From: Pseudoalteromonas sp. DL-6
Lineage (GTDB): Bacteria; Pseudomonadota; Gammaproteobacteria; Enterobacterales; Alteromonadaceae
Direction of reading: 5' to 3'
DNA length: 64,000 nucleotides
Assembly: GCF_004328665.1 (NCBI RefSeq)
Contig: NZ_CP019770.1
Span: 496,001-560,000, forward strand
Position 1 is the stretch's first letter, and every line of letters begins with the position of its first letter. Below, one piece after another: positions 36,189-45,010 of the stretch. A model generated the notes under the pieces. It was not told the origin of the DNA. It was given only the letters and a program-made list of their open reading frames with translations, and did not search any database. The position numbers and the translations under genes were made by a program.

Positions 36189-37313
36189 GTGAAAAAACTT
36201 GTTTTTGTCGTATCAACTCCGATTACAGCTAGTAGCTTTCTACTAAATCATTTCACCAAACTTTCTGAAAGATACGATATTTATTTAATAGCGAATTTTT
36301 CTAAAGAAAGTATTATGAATAATAGCTTTGGTAAAGTTACTTTAATTGATGCCCCAATAGAAAGAAAAGTCTCAATTGGTAATGATTTGAAAGGGCTTTT
36401 TGCTCTGTGTAAGATATTTAAAGAGCATGATTTTCATATAGTGCATTCGATAACCCCTAAAGCAGGTTTGCTTGCTATGTTAGCCTCAACCTTTACAGGT
36501 AAAAAAAATAGATATCACACATTTACGGGGCAAGTGTGGGTAAACTACAAAGGTCTTAAGCGCCACTTTTTCAAAATATTAGATAAAATTATTGCAGCAT
36601 GTGCAACTAAAGTTATGGTAGACAGCCCATCACAAAAAGATTTCTTAGTTAAAGAAAAAGTTGTTTCCCGTGATAACTCCTATGTTTTGGGTAATGGTTC
36701 AATATCTGGAGTAGATATAAATAAGTTCAATTCTTCAAGTGAATTGAAAACTAAAAACAGGATAAAGCTAGGTTTACTAAATTCTGATTTTGTATTTTTA
36801 TTTTTAGGTAGAATAAATAAAGATAAGGGAATATTAGAGTTAGTTAAAGCTTTTAAGCAGTTATCGTTAGAGAAAAAGGGGGAGCAGCTGAAGCTTCTTT
36901 TGGTTGGTCCTGATGAAGAAGCAATACTACACGATATCAATGACGATAATATTATAAAGCAAGGCTTTACTAGTTCGCCAGAAAAGTATATGGCTTGTGC
37001 TGATGTGTTTTGCCTACCTAGTTATAGGGAAGGGTTTGGGAGTGTTATTATAGAGGCAGCATCAGCTGGAGTACCATGTATAGCTTCAAATATATATGGG
37101 ATTACAGATGCAATTGATAATGGAGTTACAGGAATGTTACATCCAGTCAAAGATGAAGTTGCTATAATGAACTGCATGAAACTAATGATAGAAAATAAAG
37201 AGCTAAAAGAAAGTATGGGTAAAGCCGCAAGAACAAGAGCTGTTCAGTATTTTAGCCAAGATATAATAACAGATGCTTTAGATGAGTTTTACTTGGAGAA
37301 TAGTCTTGATTAA
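36189..37313 (+). CDS. Family 4 glycosyltransferase
   Basis: GT-B transferase of 374 residues with GTG start 36189 and a good AAGGGA site. HIVHSITPKAGLLAML and YHTFTGQVWV in the N-terminal domain resemble PglA/Cap-type enzymes acting on lipid-linked amino sugars. FLFLGRINKDKGILELVKA and PSYREGFGSVIIEAASAG (the EX7E motif) are in the donor domain. Lying just before the PglC-like gene, it is a likely second-step transferase adding to the initiating sugar. Confidence 0.85.
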   Translation: MKKLVFVVSTPITASSFLLNHFTKLSERYDIYLIANFSKESIMNNSFGKVTLIDAPIERKVSIGNDLKGLFALCKIFKEHDFHIVHSITPKAGLLAMLASTFTGKKNRYHTFTGQVWVNYKGLKRHFFKILDKIIAACATKVMVDSPSQKDFLVKEKVVSRDNSYVLGNGSISGVDINKFNSSSELKTKNRIKLGLLNSDFVFLFLGRINKDKGILELVKAFKQLSLEKKGEQLKLLLVGPDEEAILHDINDDNIIKQGFTSSPEKYMACADVFCLPSYREGFGSVIIEAASAGVPCIASNIYGITDAIDNGVTGMLHPVKDEVAIMNCMKLMIENKELKESMGKAARTRAVQYFSQDIITDALDEFYLENSLD

Positions 37314-37902
37314 ACGTTTGGTTGATTTGGTTGTCTCTCTAAGTTCGCTTTTAGTCTTGTCACCACTAATTATTTTGGTTGCGGTGCTTATTCGTTTTAA
37401 ATTAGGTGCACCTATACTCTTTACTCAAGACCGTCCTGGATTAAATGGTAAAGTTTTTAAAATGATGAAATTTAGAACTATGCTAGATGCTAAAGACAAG
37501 CTGAGTAATTTATTACCCGATGATCAGCGTATGACTAAATTCGGCTCTTTTTTACGCTCTACTAGTTTGGATGAGTTACCAGGTCTATTTAATGTATTAA
37601 AAGGCGATATGAGCCTAGTAGGGCCACGTCCTTTATTAGTTCAATATTTACCGCTATACAACACTGAGCAAGCCCGGCGGCATAACGTGCGTCCAGGAAT
37701 TACCGGTTGGGCACAAGTAAATGGCCGTAATGCGATTAGCTGGGAGCAAAAATTTAAGTTGGATGTGTGGTACGTTGAGAACCAAAGCCTCATGCTCGAT
37801 TTCAAAATATTATTATTAACTGTTAAAAAAGTGATTATCAGGGATGGAATTACTGGTCATGGTGAAGTGACTACCAAATTTTTTGAAGGTAATGACAAGT
37901 GA
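37306..37902 (+). CDS. Undecaprenyl-phosphate sugar-1-phosphate transferase (PglC/WcaJ-type)
   Basis: Small monotopic initiating transferase of 198 residues from TTG 37306 (GGAG 7 bases upstream, overlapping the GT4 stop by 8 bp; ATG 37282 would add 8 residues). The membrane hairpin LVVSLSSLLVLSPLIILVAVL is followed by FTQDRPGLNGKVFKMMKFRTM, the catalytic Asp-Glu region STSLDELPGLFNVLKGDMSL and VGPRPLL, then RPGITGWAQVNGRN. It moves a UDP-linked (probably diamino-trideoxy or formylamino) sugar phosphate onto undecaprenyl phosphate and so starts the repeat unit. Confidence 0.9.
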   Translation: MIKRLVDLVVSLSSLLVLSPLIILVAVLIRFKLGAPILFTQDRPGLNGKVFKMMKFRTMLDAKDKLSNLLPDDQRMTKFGSFLRSTSLDELPGLFNVLKGDMSLVGPRPLLVQYLPLYNTEQARRHNVRPGITGWAQVNGRNAISWEQKFKLDVWYVENQSLMLDFKILLLTVKKVIIRDGITGHGEVTTKFFEGNDK

Positions 37903-38249
37903 AAATGAAAGCGGAATTAGGTAAGTTGCTGTTTTATTTTGAAAGAGGTAGAAATAGCTACACTAAGTATATAGAGCATGGTTCAACATATTTATACGCA
38001 AGAATTTTAAAACATAATAATGATAGTATCATCGAGGTCTTATCTAAAGTTTATAGTTTTTGTCCTGATGAAATTCAGCAGGACATAGTAGAGCTTACAT
38101 ACCATATAGATGTATGGAGTTCTCATTGGCGTTGTTTAGAAAAAAAGCTAAATCCTCGTTTTAATGATCAATTTATTTTTCATAACACAGTTGGCTACCC
38201 AAAAAGAGCTGAAAGCAACATTGTAAACTATTACAGAGGGTTAGTTTAA
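37899..38249 (+). CDS. Unknown 116-residue protein in the initiating-sugar module
   Basis: I do not recognise this protein. It starts with GTG 37899 overlapping the previous stop (GTGA; ATG at 37905 also possible) and its stop overlaps the next start by 1 bp, so it is translated as part of the operon. It is soluble, rich in aromatic residues (YSFCPDEIQQDI, YHIDVWSSHWRCLEKKL, NTVGYPKRAESNIVNYYRG), with no signal peptide or membrane helix. Its place between PglC-like and formyltransferase genes suggests a partner of one of them, which is inference only. Confidence 0.6.
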   Translation: MKMKAELGKLLFYFERGRNSYTKYIEHGSTYLYARILKHNNDSIIEVLSKVYSFCPDEIQQDIVELTYHIDVWSSHWRCLEKKLNPRFNDQFIFHNTVGYPKRAESNIVNYYRGLV

Positions 38250-39019
38250 TGGATAAGATTAAAGTGCTATTTATGGGACGAAAGCCTGTAGCTGGTAATT
38301 CTTTAAGGTGGCTATTATCAAAAGAAAGTGTAGAAGTAGTAGGTGTTGTCACTGACTCTCATTTGCCGCAATCAGTATGTGCAGGCATAGCTAATAAGAG
38401 TGGGGTTCCTTTATTTAGTTTTGAAGAAGCGTTAGCCAAGACAAACTCTGGTGAGCTGGTATTTGATCTAGGTTTGTCCATGTTATTTTGGAGAAAATTA
38501 AAAGAGGGATTAATCCATTCACCTAAACTAAAAACCATTAACTTTCACCCAGCACCTTTACCAGAATATAAAGGTACAGCTGGATATAATCTTGCCATTT
38601 TGGATGGGCTGGATGAGTGGTCTATGACTGCGCATTATGTAGATGAAGAAATTGATACCGGTGAAATAATCGAACTCCAGCGTTTTTCTATTTGCAAAGA
38701 TACAGAGACAGCTCAATCCTTGGAAAAGATTTCTCAAGAATACTTGTTCAAATTATTTGTAAATGTTGTTGAGAGAGTATTAGAAACAAAAGGTATTTTA
38801 CCAACAACTCCGAACCATGGTGGCAGGTATATTTCTAGAGCAGATATGGAGTCGATGAAAGAGATAAAAGAAGGTGACGATATATCCAGAAAGATTAGAG
38901 CATTTTGGTTTCCTCCTTATGATGGTGCGTATATAACTATTGGTGGTAATAAGTTTACCTTGGTTGATGAATATATTTTGAATAGTTTAGCTGATTCGTC
39001 AGTTAGTAGGGTTTTTTAA
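38249..39019 (+). CDS. Sugar N-formyltransferase
   Basis: Protein of 256 residues of the formyltransferase fold using N10-formyltetrahydrofolate. INFHPAPLPEYKGTAGYN carries the catalytic Asn and His, and HYVDEEIDTGEI the catalytic Asp. The N terminus (VLFMGRKPVAGNSLRWL) is Rossmann-like. Together with the adjacent aminotransferase and 4,6-dehydratase it would make a UDP-4-formamido-6-deoxy-N-acetylhexosamine, with formyl replacing the acetyl of the bacillosamine route. The start ATG overlaps the previous stop by 1 bp and its stop overlaps the aminotransferase start. Confidence 0.85.
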   Translation: MDKIKVLFMGRKPVAGNSLRWLLSKESVEVVGVVTDSHLPQSVCAGIANKSGVPLFSFEEALAKTNSGELVFDLGLSMLFWRKLKEGLIHSPKLKTINFHPAPLPEYKGTAGYNLAILDGLDEWSMTAHYVDEEIDTGEIIELQRFSICKDTETAQSLEKISQEYLFKLFVNVVERVLETKGILPTTPNHGGRYISRADMESMKEIKEGDDISRKIRAFWFPPYDGAYITIGGNKFTLVDEYILNSLADSSVSRVF

Positions 39020-40194
39020 TGTTAAACACTTCTTTTTCACCTTGGCCTAGCTTTACACAGCAAGAAGCCAATGCCGTAAGCCGTGTTGTTTTATCAAATA
39101 AAGTTAATTATTGGACAGGTACTGAAGGCCGCGAATTCGAAAAAGAATTTGCTGCTTGGGCTGATAGTGAGTACGCAGTTGCCTTAGGTAACGGTACACT
39201 CGCACTTGACATAGCCTTAAAGGCATTAGGTGTAGGTGCTGGTGATGAAGTTATAACTACACCCCGTACCTTTTTAGCCTCTGCTTCAAGCATTGTTACT
39301 GCAGGTGCTGCACCTATTTTTGCCGATGTTGACTTAAATAGTCAAGCAATTACTGCTGAATCTATTAAAGCAGTGCTTACCCCTAAAACCAAAGCTGTTA
39401 TTGTGGTGCATTTAGCAGGTATGCCAGCTGAAATGGATGATGTAATGGCATTGAGTAAAGAGCATGGCTTTTATGTAATAGAAGATTGTGCCCAAGCGCA
39501 TGGTGCTAAATACAAAGGCCGCTCAGTGGGGAGCATTGGCCATATTGGTGCGTGGAGCTTCTGTCAAGACAAAATTATGACCACTGGCGGTGAGGGCGGC
39601 ATGGTCACCACCAACTCTAAAGAGCTATGGTCTACTATGTGGAGCTATAAAGATCATGGAAAAAGCTTTGACGCGATATATAATCGAGAGCATCCACCGG
39701 GATTTAGATGGTATCATGATAGTTTTGGTACTAACTGGCGTATGACCGAAATGCAAGCCGTACTTGGCCGAATTCAATTAACTCGTATGACTGACTGGAC
39801 CGCAAAACGCAAAGCGTATGGTGTTAAATTAGATAAAGCTGCAGGTGAGTTTGACTGTATGCGTTTAGTTGCAGTTCCTGACTATATTAAGCATGCGGAA
39901 TATAAACACTATATGTTTGTAAAACCTGAATACTTAGCACAAGGATGGAGTCGTGACCGTATAGTTACCGAAATCAATGAACGCGGTGTACCATGCTTTC
40001 AGGGGAGTTGTTCAGAGGTTTATCTAGAAAAGGCATTTGATAATACTCCATGGAGACCCGAAAAACGTTTACCTAATGCGGTCGAACTAGGCGAAACATC
40101 ATTGATGTTTTTAGTGCATCCGACACTTACTGAAGCTGAAATAACTAAAACAACACAAGTGATGAAAGAAGTATTTGCATTAGCTTCTAAGTGA
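39019..40194 (+). CDS. PLP-dependent sugar 4-aminotransferase (DegT/DnrJ/EryC1 family)
   Basis: Protein of 391 residues. VALGNGTLALDIALKALG, TPRTFLASASS, VIEDCAQAHGAKYKGRSVGS and SFCQDKIMTTGGEGGMV (Lys = PLP site) are present. The IMTTGGEGGM form separates it from the LegC paralogue upstream (IITTGGGGM). Predicted to convert the 4-keto product of the large dehydratase to a 4-amino sugar for the formyltransferase. The last gene of the tight operon before a repeat-containing gap of about 180 bp. Confidence 0.88.
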   Translation: MLNTSFSPWPSFTQQEANAVSRVVLSNKVNYWTGTEGREFEKEFAAWADSEYAVALGNGTLALDIALKALGVGAGDEVITTPRTFLASASSIVTAGAAPIFADVDLNSQAITAESIKAVLTPKTKAVIVVHLAGMPAEMDDVMALSKEHGFYVIEDCAQAHGAKYKGRSVGSIGHIGAWSFCQDKIMTTGGEGGMVTTNSKELWSTMWSYKDHGKSFDAIYNREHPPGFRWYHDSFGTNWRMTEMQAVLGRIQLTRMTDWTAKRKAYGVKLDKAAGEFDCMRLVAVPDYIKHAEYKHYMFVKPEYLAQGWSRDRIVTEINERGVPCFQGSCSEVYLEKAFDNTPWRPEKRLPNAVELGETSLMFLVHPTLTEAEITKTTQVMKEVFALASK

Positions 40195-40320
40195 TTTATT
40201 CAACAATAGGTTCAGAGAATCTTCGCTTTAGAAAAGTGAAAGGTAATAGTTAAATATTATATTGTTTAATAAGCCCATTTACTTTTTTGTTAAATAGCAA
40301 ATCGCTAAAGCCAATATCGA

Positions 40321-40361
40321 AGAACCTAGAACCTAGAACCTAGAACCTAGAATCTAGAACA
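40321..40361. repeat. Tandem heptamer array, unit AGAACCT, about 6 copies
   Basis: Four perfect units then two variants, ending 16 bp before the ATG of the dehydratase gene (the ribosome site AAAAGGAA follows directly). Confidence 0.9.
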
Positions 40362-40377
40362 CTAAAAGGAACGTGTT

Positions 40378-42354
40378 ATGGATAGTTTTATCCGCTCAAT
40401 TATTAATGCCCCGCGTGCTAAAAAGCGTGTTATTACGCTTTTTATAGACTCACTTTTCATAGCCGCCGCTTTTTGGTTAGCGTTAATAGTAAGGCTAGAT
40501 AGCATTGAACCACTAAAAGACATGGATAACTGGTTGTTGTTAGCAATGTTAATACCTGTAAGCTTGTTGACATTTATTAATTTAGGCTTATACCGAGCTG
40601 TACTTAGATATATGAACTCACAGGCTTTATGGGCAATTATATTAGGCACATTAATAACGACTGTAAGCTTAGTGTTGCTGGCTTTTTTTACTGGTGTAAA
40701 CATACCTAGAACTATGCCGTTTATATTTGCTTGGTTATGTTTGCTCACAGTAGGTGGTTCACGGATTTTAGTGAGGGCCATTATAGCTAAACTTATGACC
40801 AACAATAAAGAGTCAGTCATTATATATGGAGCAGGATCGGCAGGCCGGCAGCTAGCTACTGGCTTAAATGCAGGCCCTGAGTATTTTGTAAGTGCTTTTA
40901 TAGATGATGATACTGCCAAACATGGCTCTATTGTACAAGGTATCCCTGTAATTGCTTTTAGAGACGTTCAGGAATTAATTGAGAAACGTAATGCCACCAA
41001 GGTTCTCTTAGCTATGCCTAGTGTCTCTAGAGCAAGGCGAAAAGAAGTATTAGCCCAATTAGAGCCGCTTTCTATTAAAGTGCTGTCTATTCCTGGTATG
41101 GCTGATGTAGTTGAAGGTAAGGCTAAGCTTTCTGAATTTAGAGATGTTGAAATAGAAGATTTACTCGGCCGCGATCCTGTAACTCCAAAAGCCGATTTAA
41201 TGACTGCTAATATTACTAATAAAGTAGTTATGGTTACTGGTGCTGGGGGCTCTATAGGCTCTGAATTATGCCGACAAATTATTAAACAAAATCCCGTAAA
41301 AATAATTTTATTTGAACGCAGTGAAATTGCATTATATTCAATAGAAAAAGAATTGTGTGAATATGTTGCTGATAATCAACTTTCAATAGATTTGGTACCT
41401 GTTATGGGTTCAGTGCAGCGTATTAACAGGCTTGAAACTGTGATGATGGCTTTTGGCGTTCAAACTGTTTACCACGCAGCTGCATACAAGCATGTACCTT
41501 TGGTTGAGCATAACGTAGTTGAAGGCGTGCGTAATAACGTATTCGGCACTTATTATGCTGCAAAAGCTGCAGTTAATGCAAAAGTTGACACCTTTGTATT
41601 AATTTCTACCGATAAAGCAGTGCGCCCTACCAATGTTATGGGGGCAACTAAGCGAATGGCTGAGCTTGTTTTACAGGGGTTAGCACAAGAGCAAGGCGCT
41701 AAACATAATACGCGTTTTTGTATGGTTCGTTTTGGTAATGTGCTTGGCTCAAGCGGTTCTGTAGTTCCGTTATTCAGGCGCCAAATAAAAGAGGGTGGCC
41801 CTATTACTTTAACTCACCCTGATATTACTCGCTTTTTTATGACTATACCTGAGGCCGCACAGCTTGTTATACAAGCAGGTGCTATGGGTAAGGGCGGTGA
41901 TGTATTTGTACTCGATATGGGTGACTCGGTAAAAATTAAAGACTTAGCGACTAAAATGGTCAGGCTATCTGGCTTCGAAATTAAAAGTGAATCTAACCCG
42001 CATGGCGATATTGAAATACTTTGCACAGGGTTGCGCCCAGGTGAAAAACTCTTCGAAGAGCTATTAATAGGCGATAACGTAGGGCAAACAACTCATGAGC
42101 GTATTATGACTGCTAATGAAGTAATGTTACCGCTTAGTGAGCTTAATGTGTTTATAGATGAGCTAGATAAAGCATGTCACAACTTCGAGCATGAGAAAAT
42201 TCGCCAGCTATTACTTGATGCACCTACCGGATTTAACCCTACAGATGGTATTTGTGATTTAGTATGGAATGCCAGACATGGAAATTCTAGAGAGCATAAC
42301 ATTGGCTGCAATATAGTTAACTTACCTAAAATTAGTAAAGGCGCTATTCTTTAG
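40378..42354 (+). CDS. Membrane-bound UDP-GlcNAc 4,6-dehydratase (WbpM/PglF/CapD family)
   Basis: Protein of 658 residues. Four N-terminal membrane helices (about 18-135) precede a first Rossmann domain (VIIYGAGSAGRQLATGL) and the SDR catalytic domain (MVTGAGGSIGSELCRQI, about 280). The active-site segment STDKAVRPTNVMGATKR has Met in the Tyr position as in WbpM. LGSSGSVVPLFRRQI and RFFMTIPEAAQLV follow. It makes UDP-4-keto-6-deoxy-GlcNAc, feeding the aminotransferase and formyltransferase just upstream. A good ribosome site follows the heptamer array. Confidence 0.93.
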   Translation: MDSFIRSIINAPRAKKRVITLFIDSLFIAAAFWLALIVRLDSIEPLKDMDNWLLLAMLIPVSLLTFINLGLYRAVLRYMNSQALWAIILGTLITTVSLVLLAFFTGVNIPRTMPFIFAWLCLLTVGGSRILVRAIIAKLMTNNKESVIIYGAGSAGRQLATGLNAGPEYFVSAFIDDDTAKHGSIVQGIPVIAFRDVQELIEKRNATKVLLAMPSVSRARRKEVLAQLEPLSIKVLSIPGMADVVEGKAKLSEFRDVEIEDLLGRDPVTPKADLMTANITNKVVMVTGAGGSIGSELCRQIIKQNPVKIILFERSEIALYSIEKELCEYVADNQLSIDLVPVMGSVQRINRLETVMMAFGVQTVYHAAAYKHVPLVEHNVVEGVRNNVFGTYYAAKAAVNAKVDTFVLISTDKAVRPTNVMGATKRMAELVLQGLAQEQGAKHNTRFCMVRFGNVLGSSGSVVPLFRRQIKEGGPITLTHPDITRFFMTIPEAAQLVIQAGAMGKGGDVFVLDMGDSVKIKDLATKMVRLSGFEIKSESNPHGDIEILCTGLRPGEKLFEELLIGDNVGQTTHERIMTANEVMLPLSELNVFIDELDKACHNFEHEKIRQLLLDAPTGFNPTDGICDLVWNARHGNSREHNIGCNIVNLPKISKGAIL

Positions 42355-42479
42355 TAATTTATCAGCTAGTGATATTAAAACATTTATAATCCACTCTACT
42401 TTTAGCTAATTAAGGTTACATCTGTCTGATTATGCTATTTTAAACAAATTATATAATTTAATAAATTAAAGGACTACCT

Positions 42480-43364
42480 TTGAAAGCTGTAATACCTGTT
42501 GCCGGTTTAGGCACCCGTATGTTGCCAATGACTAAGGCAATCCCCAAAGAAATGCTCCCCTTGGTTGATAAACCGCTTATTCAATACATAGTAAATGAAT
42601 GTGTAGCGGCGGGTATTAAAGAAATTGTGCTCGTGACACATAGCTCTAAAAATGCCATTGAAAACCATTTTGATACCAGTTTTGAGTTAGAAGCTACGTT
42701 AGAAAAACGCGTAAAACGTACCCTACTTGAAGAAGTACGCTCTATTTGCCCACCAGATGTAACCATTATGCATGTACGCCAAGGTGAGGCTAAAGGCTTA
42801 GGTCATGCTGTATTGTGCGCAAAGCCTATTGTAGGCGATGATGATTTTGTGGTGGTACTTCCTGATGTAATACTTGATGCTTATACCGCGAATCAAAAAA
42901 CTGAAAACTTAGCGGCGATGATTGCGCGTTTTAACCAAACCCATGCCAGTCAAATTATGTTAGAGCCTGTTGCTATTGAAGATGTAAGTAAGTACGGCAT
43001 TGCTGATATTAATGGTGTAGAGCTTGCTGCTGGTGAAAGTGCAGCAATTAAAAAAATGGTTGAAAAACCAGCCGCAGATGTTGCTCCTTCAAATTTAGCT
43101 GTTGTTGGTCGTTATGTTTTAAGTAAAAATATTTGGCCGTTACTTGCTAAAACACATGTTGGAGCCGGTGGCGAAATACAGCTGACGGATGCTATAGACT
43201 CATTACTTGCTATTGATACTGTAGAAGCGTTTCATATGAGCGGCCGTTCCCATGACTGTGGCGACAAACTTGGTTACTTAAAAGCAATAGTTGAATATAG
43301 CATGCGCGATAAAAGCTTAGGCGATGAGTTTACTGAGCATATGAAAAAGTTGGTTAAAGGGTAA
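42480..43364 (+). CDS. galU: UTP-glucose-1-phosphate uridylyltransferase
   Basis: Makes UDP-glucose from glucose-1-phosphate and UTP in the cytoplasm. 294 residues with a UUG start at 42480 (AAAGGA upstream). [24 protein letters not shown] (first part) and [35 protein letters not shown] and [10 protein letters not shown] are the GalU motifs. Its product can feed Ugd encoded at 48.1 kb. The last Gly codon and stop (GGGTAA) form the first unit of a G-rich heptamer series (see findings). Confidence 0.93.
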   Translation: MKAVIPVAGLGTRMLPMTKAIPKEMLPLVDKPLIQYIVNECVAAGIKEIVLVTHSSKNAIENHFDTSFELEATLEKRVKRTLLEEVRSICPPDVTIMHVRQGEAKGLGHAVLCAKPIVGDDDFVVVLPDVILDAYTANQKTENLAAMIARFNQTHASQIMLEPVAIEDVSKYGIADINGVELAAGESAAIKKMVEKPAADVAPSNLAVVGRYVLSKNIWPLLAKTHVGAGGEIQLTDAIDSLLAIDTVEAFHMSGRSHDCGDKLGYLKAIVEYSMRDKSLGDEFTEHMKKLVKG

Positions 43365-43763
43365 CGGGCGACGGGAATCGGGTAACGAGCTACGAGCGAC
43401 GGGGTATGGGCATAGAGCAACGGGCCTAGAACCTCGAATTAACCAGTTGGGCTAATGGTTTTATTTTCTCATTTACTCCTCATTCACTTCTCTTTGTGAA
43501 TAGGATCTTAAAATATTTATGCACAAAGAGTTTAAGAGACGCTGCGCTTTTAGAGGAAGTTACGGGCTGCGAGCTTCGGATTATCGGCATCGGGTAATGA
43601 GCGACGAGTCTAGAACCTCAAGCCTAGAACCTAAAATCGACGCGGGGTGAACCCGCTGCTACAGGTATAAAAAAGCCTTGCGATATTAGCCGCAAGGTTT
43701 TTAAATACCTCGAACCTCGAACCTCGAACCTCGAACCTCGAACCTAATCCCTAGAACCTAAAA
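43359..43763. repeat. Repeat nest between galU and hipA: G-rich heptamers, REP, hairpin, CCTCGAA array
   Basis: Degenerate G-rich heptamers fill 43359-43437 (GGGTAAC, GGGCGAC, GGGAATC, GAGCTAC) and 43556-43620. Between them is a segment (about 43440-43500) shared with about 59395-59450. An inverted REP lies at 43639-43662, a hairpin at 43670-43703 and a CCTCGAA array (5.4 perfect copies) at 43708-43745, with variants reaching into the end of hipA. No gene is seen in the nest. Confidence 0.85.
43670..43703. terminator. Terminator-like hairpin between convergent galU and hipA
   Basis: Arms CCTTGCG / CGCAAGG flanked by A and T runs, so it can act in both directions. The same hairpin recurs at 49383, 59709 and, degenerate, 15981. 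Confidence 0.75.
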
Positions 43764-45010
43764 TCTTCATGAAGGCGTTGCCAATGAGTTTTAAGTTGTT
43801 GTTTATGTGCTTTACTCATTGGTAAATTCTTAATCGCATCTGGCCATTGTGTACGCGCTTTATTAATTACATCATCTAAATGAGGTTTTATAGCTCGCCA
43901 AGGAATGTCTGCTTTTTTAGACCAGTATTCAAAATGTTTATAAGAGATATCGTACCATGCTTTTGTTTTCGCGAGGTTGAGTGCAAAATGTTGCTCATTT
44001 GCAATGTAAACACTGGTTGTAACTATATCATAAGCAGGTGATAGCCTTGGCGTTGTTTGGTCTGAATATAATAAACTCCAATTTTTTAGGTGAGCGTCAC
44101 CATTAGCTAGCAGAATATTAGCAAGTAAACGTCTTGCTAGCTGTTGCACATCAGCGAGTCCATCCTCTGAAAACTGATATAAGATCCTTGCTATTTGCTC
44201 ATAGTTTCCTGAATTGTATTTATCGTGTGGGTACTTAACGAGTACTTGTGCAAAATCTTCCATGTGAATTCGTTGATTGCTTTGCCTATCGAATCGCTTT
44301 ATTGCAAACGCTAGTTTTTCATCAGGTAAATTAATTTGAGGTAAATTATCTAATTGTTCAATATTAACTAGTTTTATATCCGGAATATCCACACCTACCA
44401 TTGACGCTAAAGTCATGGATGTAAACTCATTAGTAGGCACATCTTTATGTTTAGTTGAGGGGGTTTTTATGATCCAATCACCTAACACATTATCACGTGC
44501 TAAATTATATCGGCCGTCTTTTTCTTTCATAGAAAATTTCATTTGGACACCAGCCAAAGAAAATTTATTCTCTTGATTTAACTTGTCAAAATTCACCGCA
44601 GTTACTTGGCCATGACTATTAAATAGGCTAATTGGAACATCCTCAGGCTTCATTGGTTCAGCAACTAAAGCACCTGGTAAGTCCATTCCGAGGTACGAAA
44701 GGATGTGAAACTCATTATCTACATGAGTTTTAAGGCCTTGAGCTATTAGTTCGCGTAATGAACCTTCTGGTAGTAGGTTTGATAGTATGGGGTGAACGCG
44801 TTGGTTTGTTACCCAAGGTTCTGACATCATTTTTTCAGCTCGTGGGAAGTTTGGATGTGTAGTTAAGCTCAATGTTGGCCTCGTTTTATTTAAACGAAAG
44901 CTTTCATCGAAGTGGAATATGTTTAAGCCATTTTTACCCCCAGCAAGAAAGCCTACTACATGGCCATGTAGTGTTAACTTTAAAACATTAATTTCCATGT
45001 TCATCCTCAT
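43751..45010 (-). CDS. hipA: HipA-family serine/threonine kinase toxin
   Basis: Toxin kinase of 419 residues; E. coli HipA phosphorylates glutamyl-tRNA synthetase and causes growth arrest. The N-terminal subdomain has LSNLLPEGSLRE. The loop FSLAGVQMKFSM holds the regulatory Ser. Kinase motifs are LANILLANGDAHLKNWSLLY (catalytic Asp, Asn) and SPAYDIVTT (metal-binding Asp). The start ATG 45010 overlaps the hipB end by 23 bp (M5 at 44998 is also possible). The last codons and the TAG stop are written by heptamer-like sequence (AGGTTCT then AGGGATT). Confidence 0.9.
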   Translation of the reverse strand: MRMNMEINVLKLTLHGHVVGFLAGGKNGLNIFHFDESFRLNKTRPTLSLTTHPNFPRAEKMMSEPWVTNQRVHPILSNLLPEGSLRELIAQGLKTHVDNEFHILSYLGMDLPGALVAEPMKPEDVPISLFNSHGQVTAVNFDKLNQENKFSLAGVQMKFSMKEKDGRYNLARDNVLGDWIIKTPSTKHKDVPTNEFTSMTLASMVGVDIPDIKLVNIEQLDNLPQINLPDEKLAFAIKRFDRQSNQRIHMEDFAQVLVKYPHDKYNSGNYEQIARILYQFSEDGLADVQQLARRLLANILLANGDAHLKNWSLLYSDQTTPRLSPAYDIVTTSVYIANEQHFALNLAKTKAWYDISYKHFEYWSKKADIPWRAIKPHLDDVINKARTQWPDAIKNLPMSKAHKQQLKTHWQRLHEDFRF

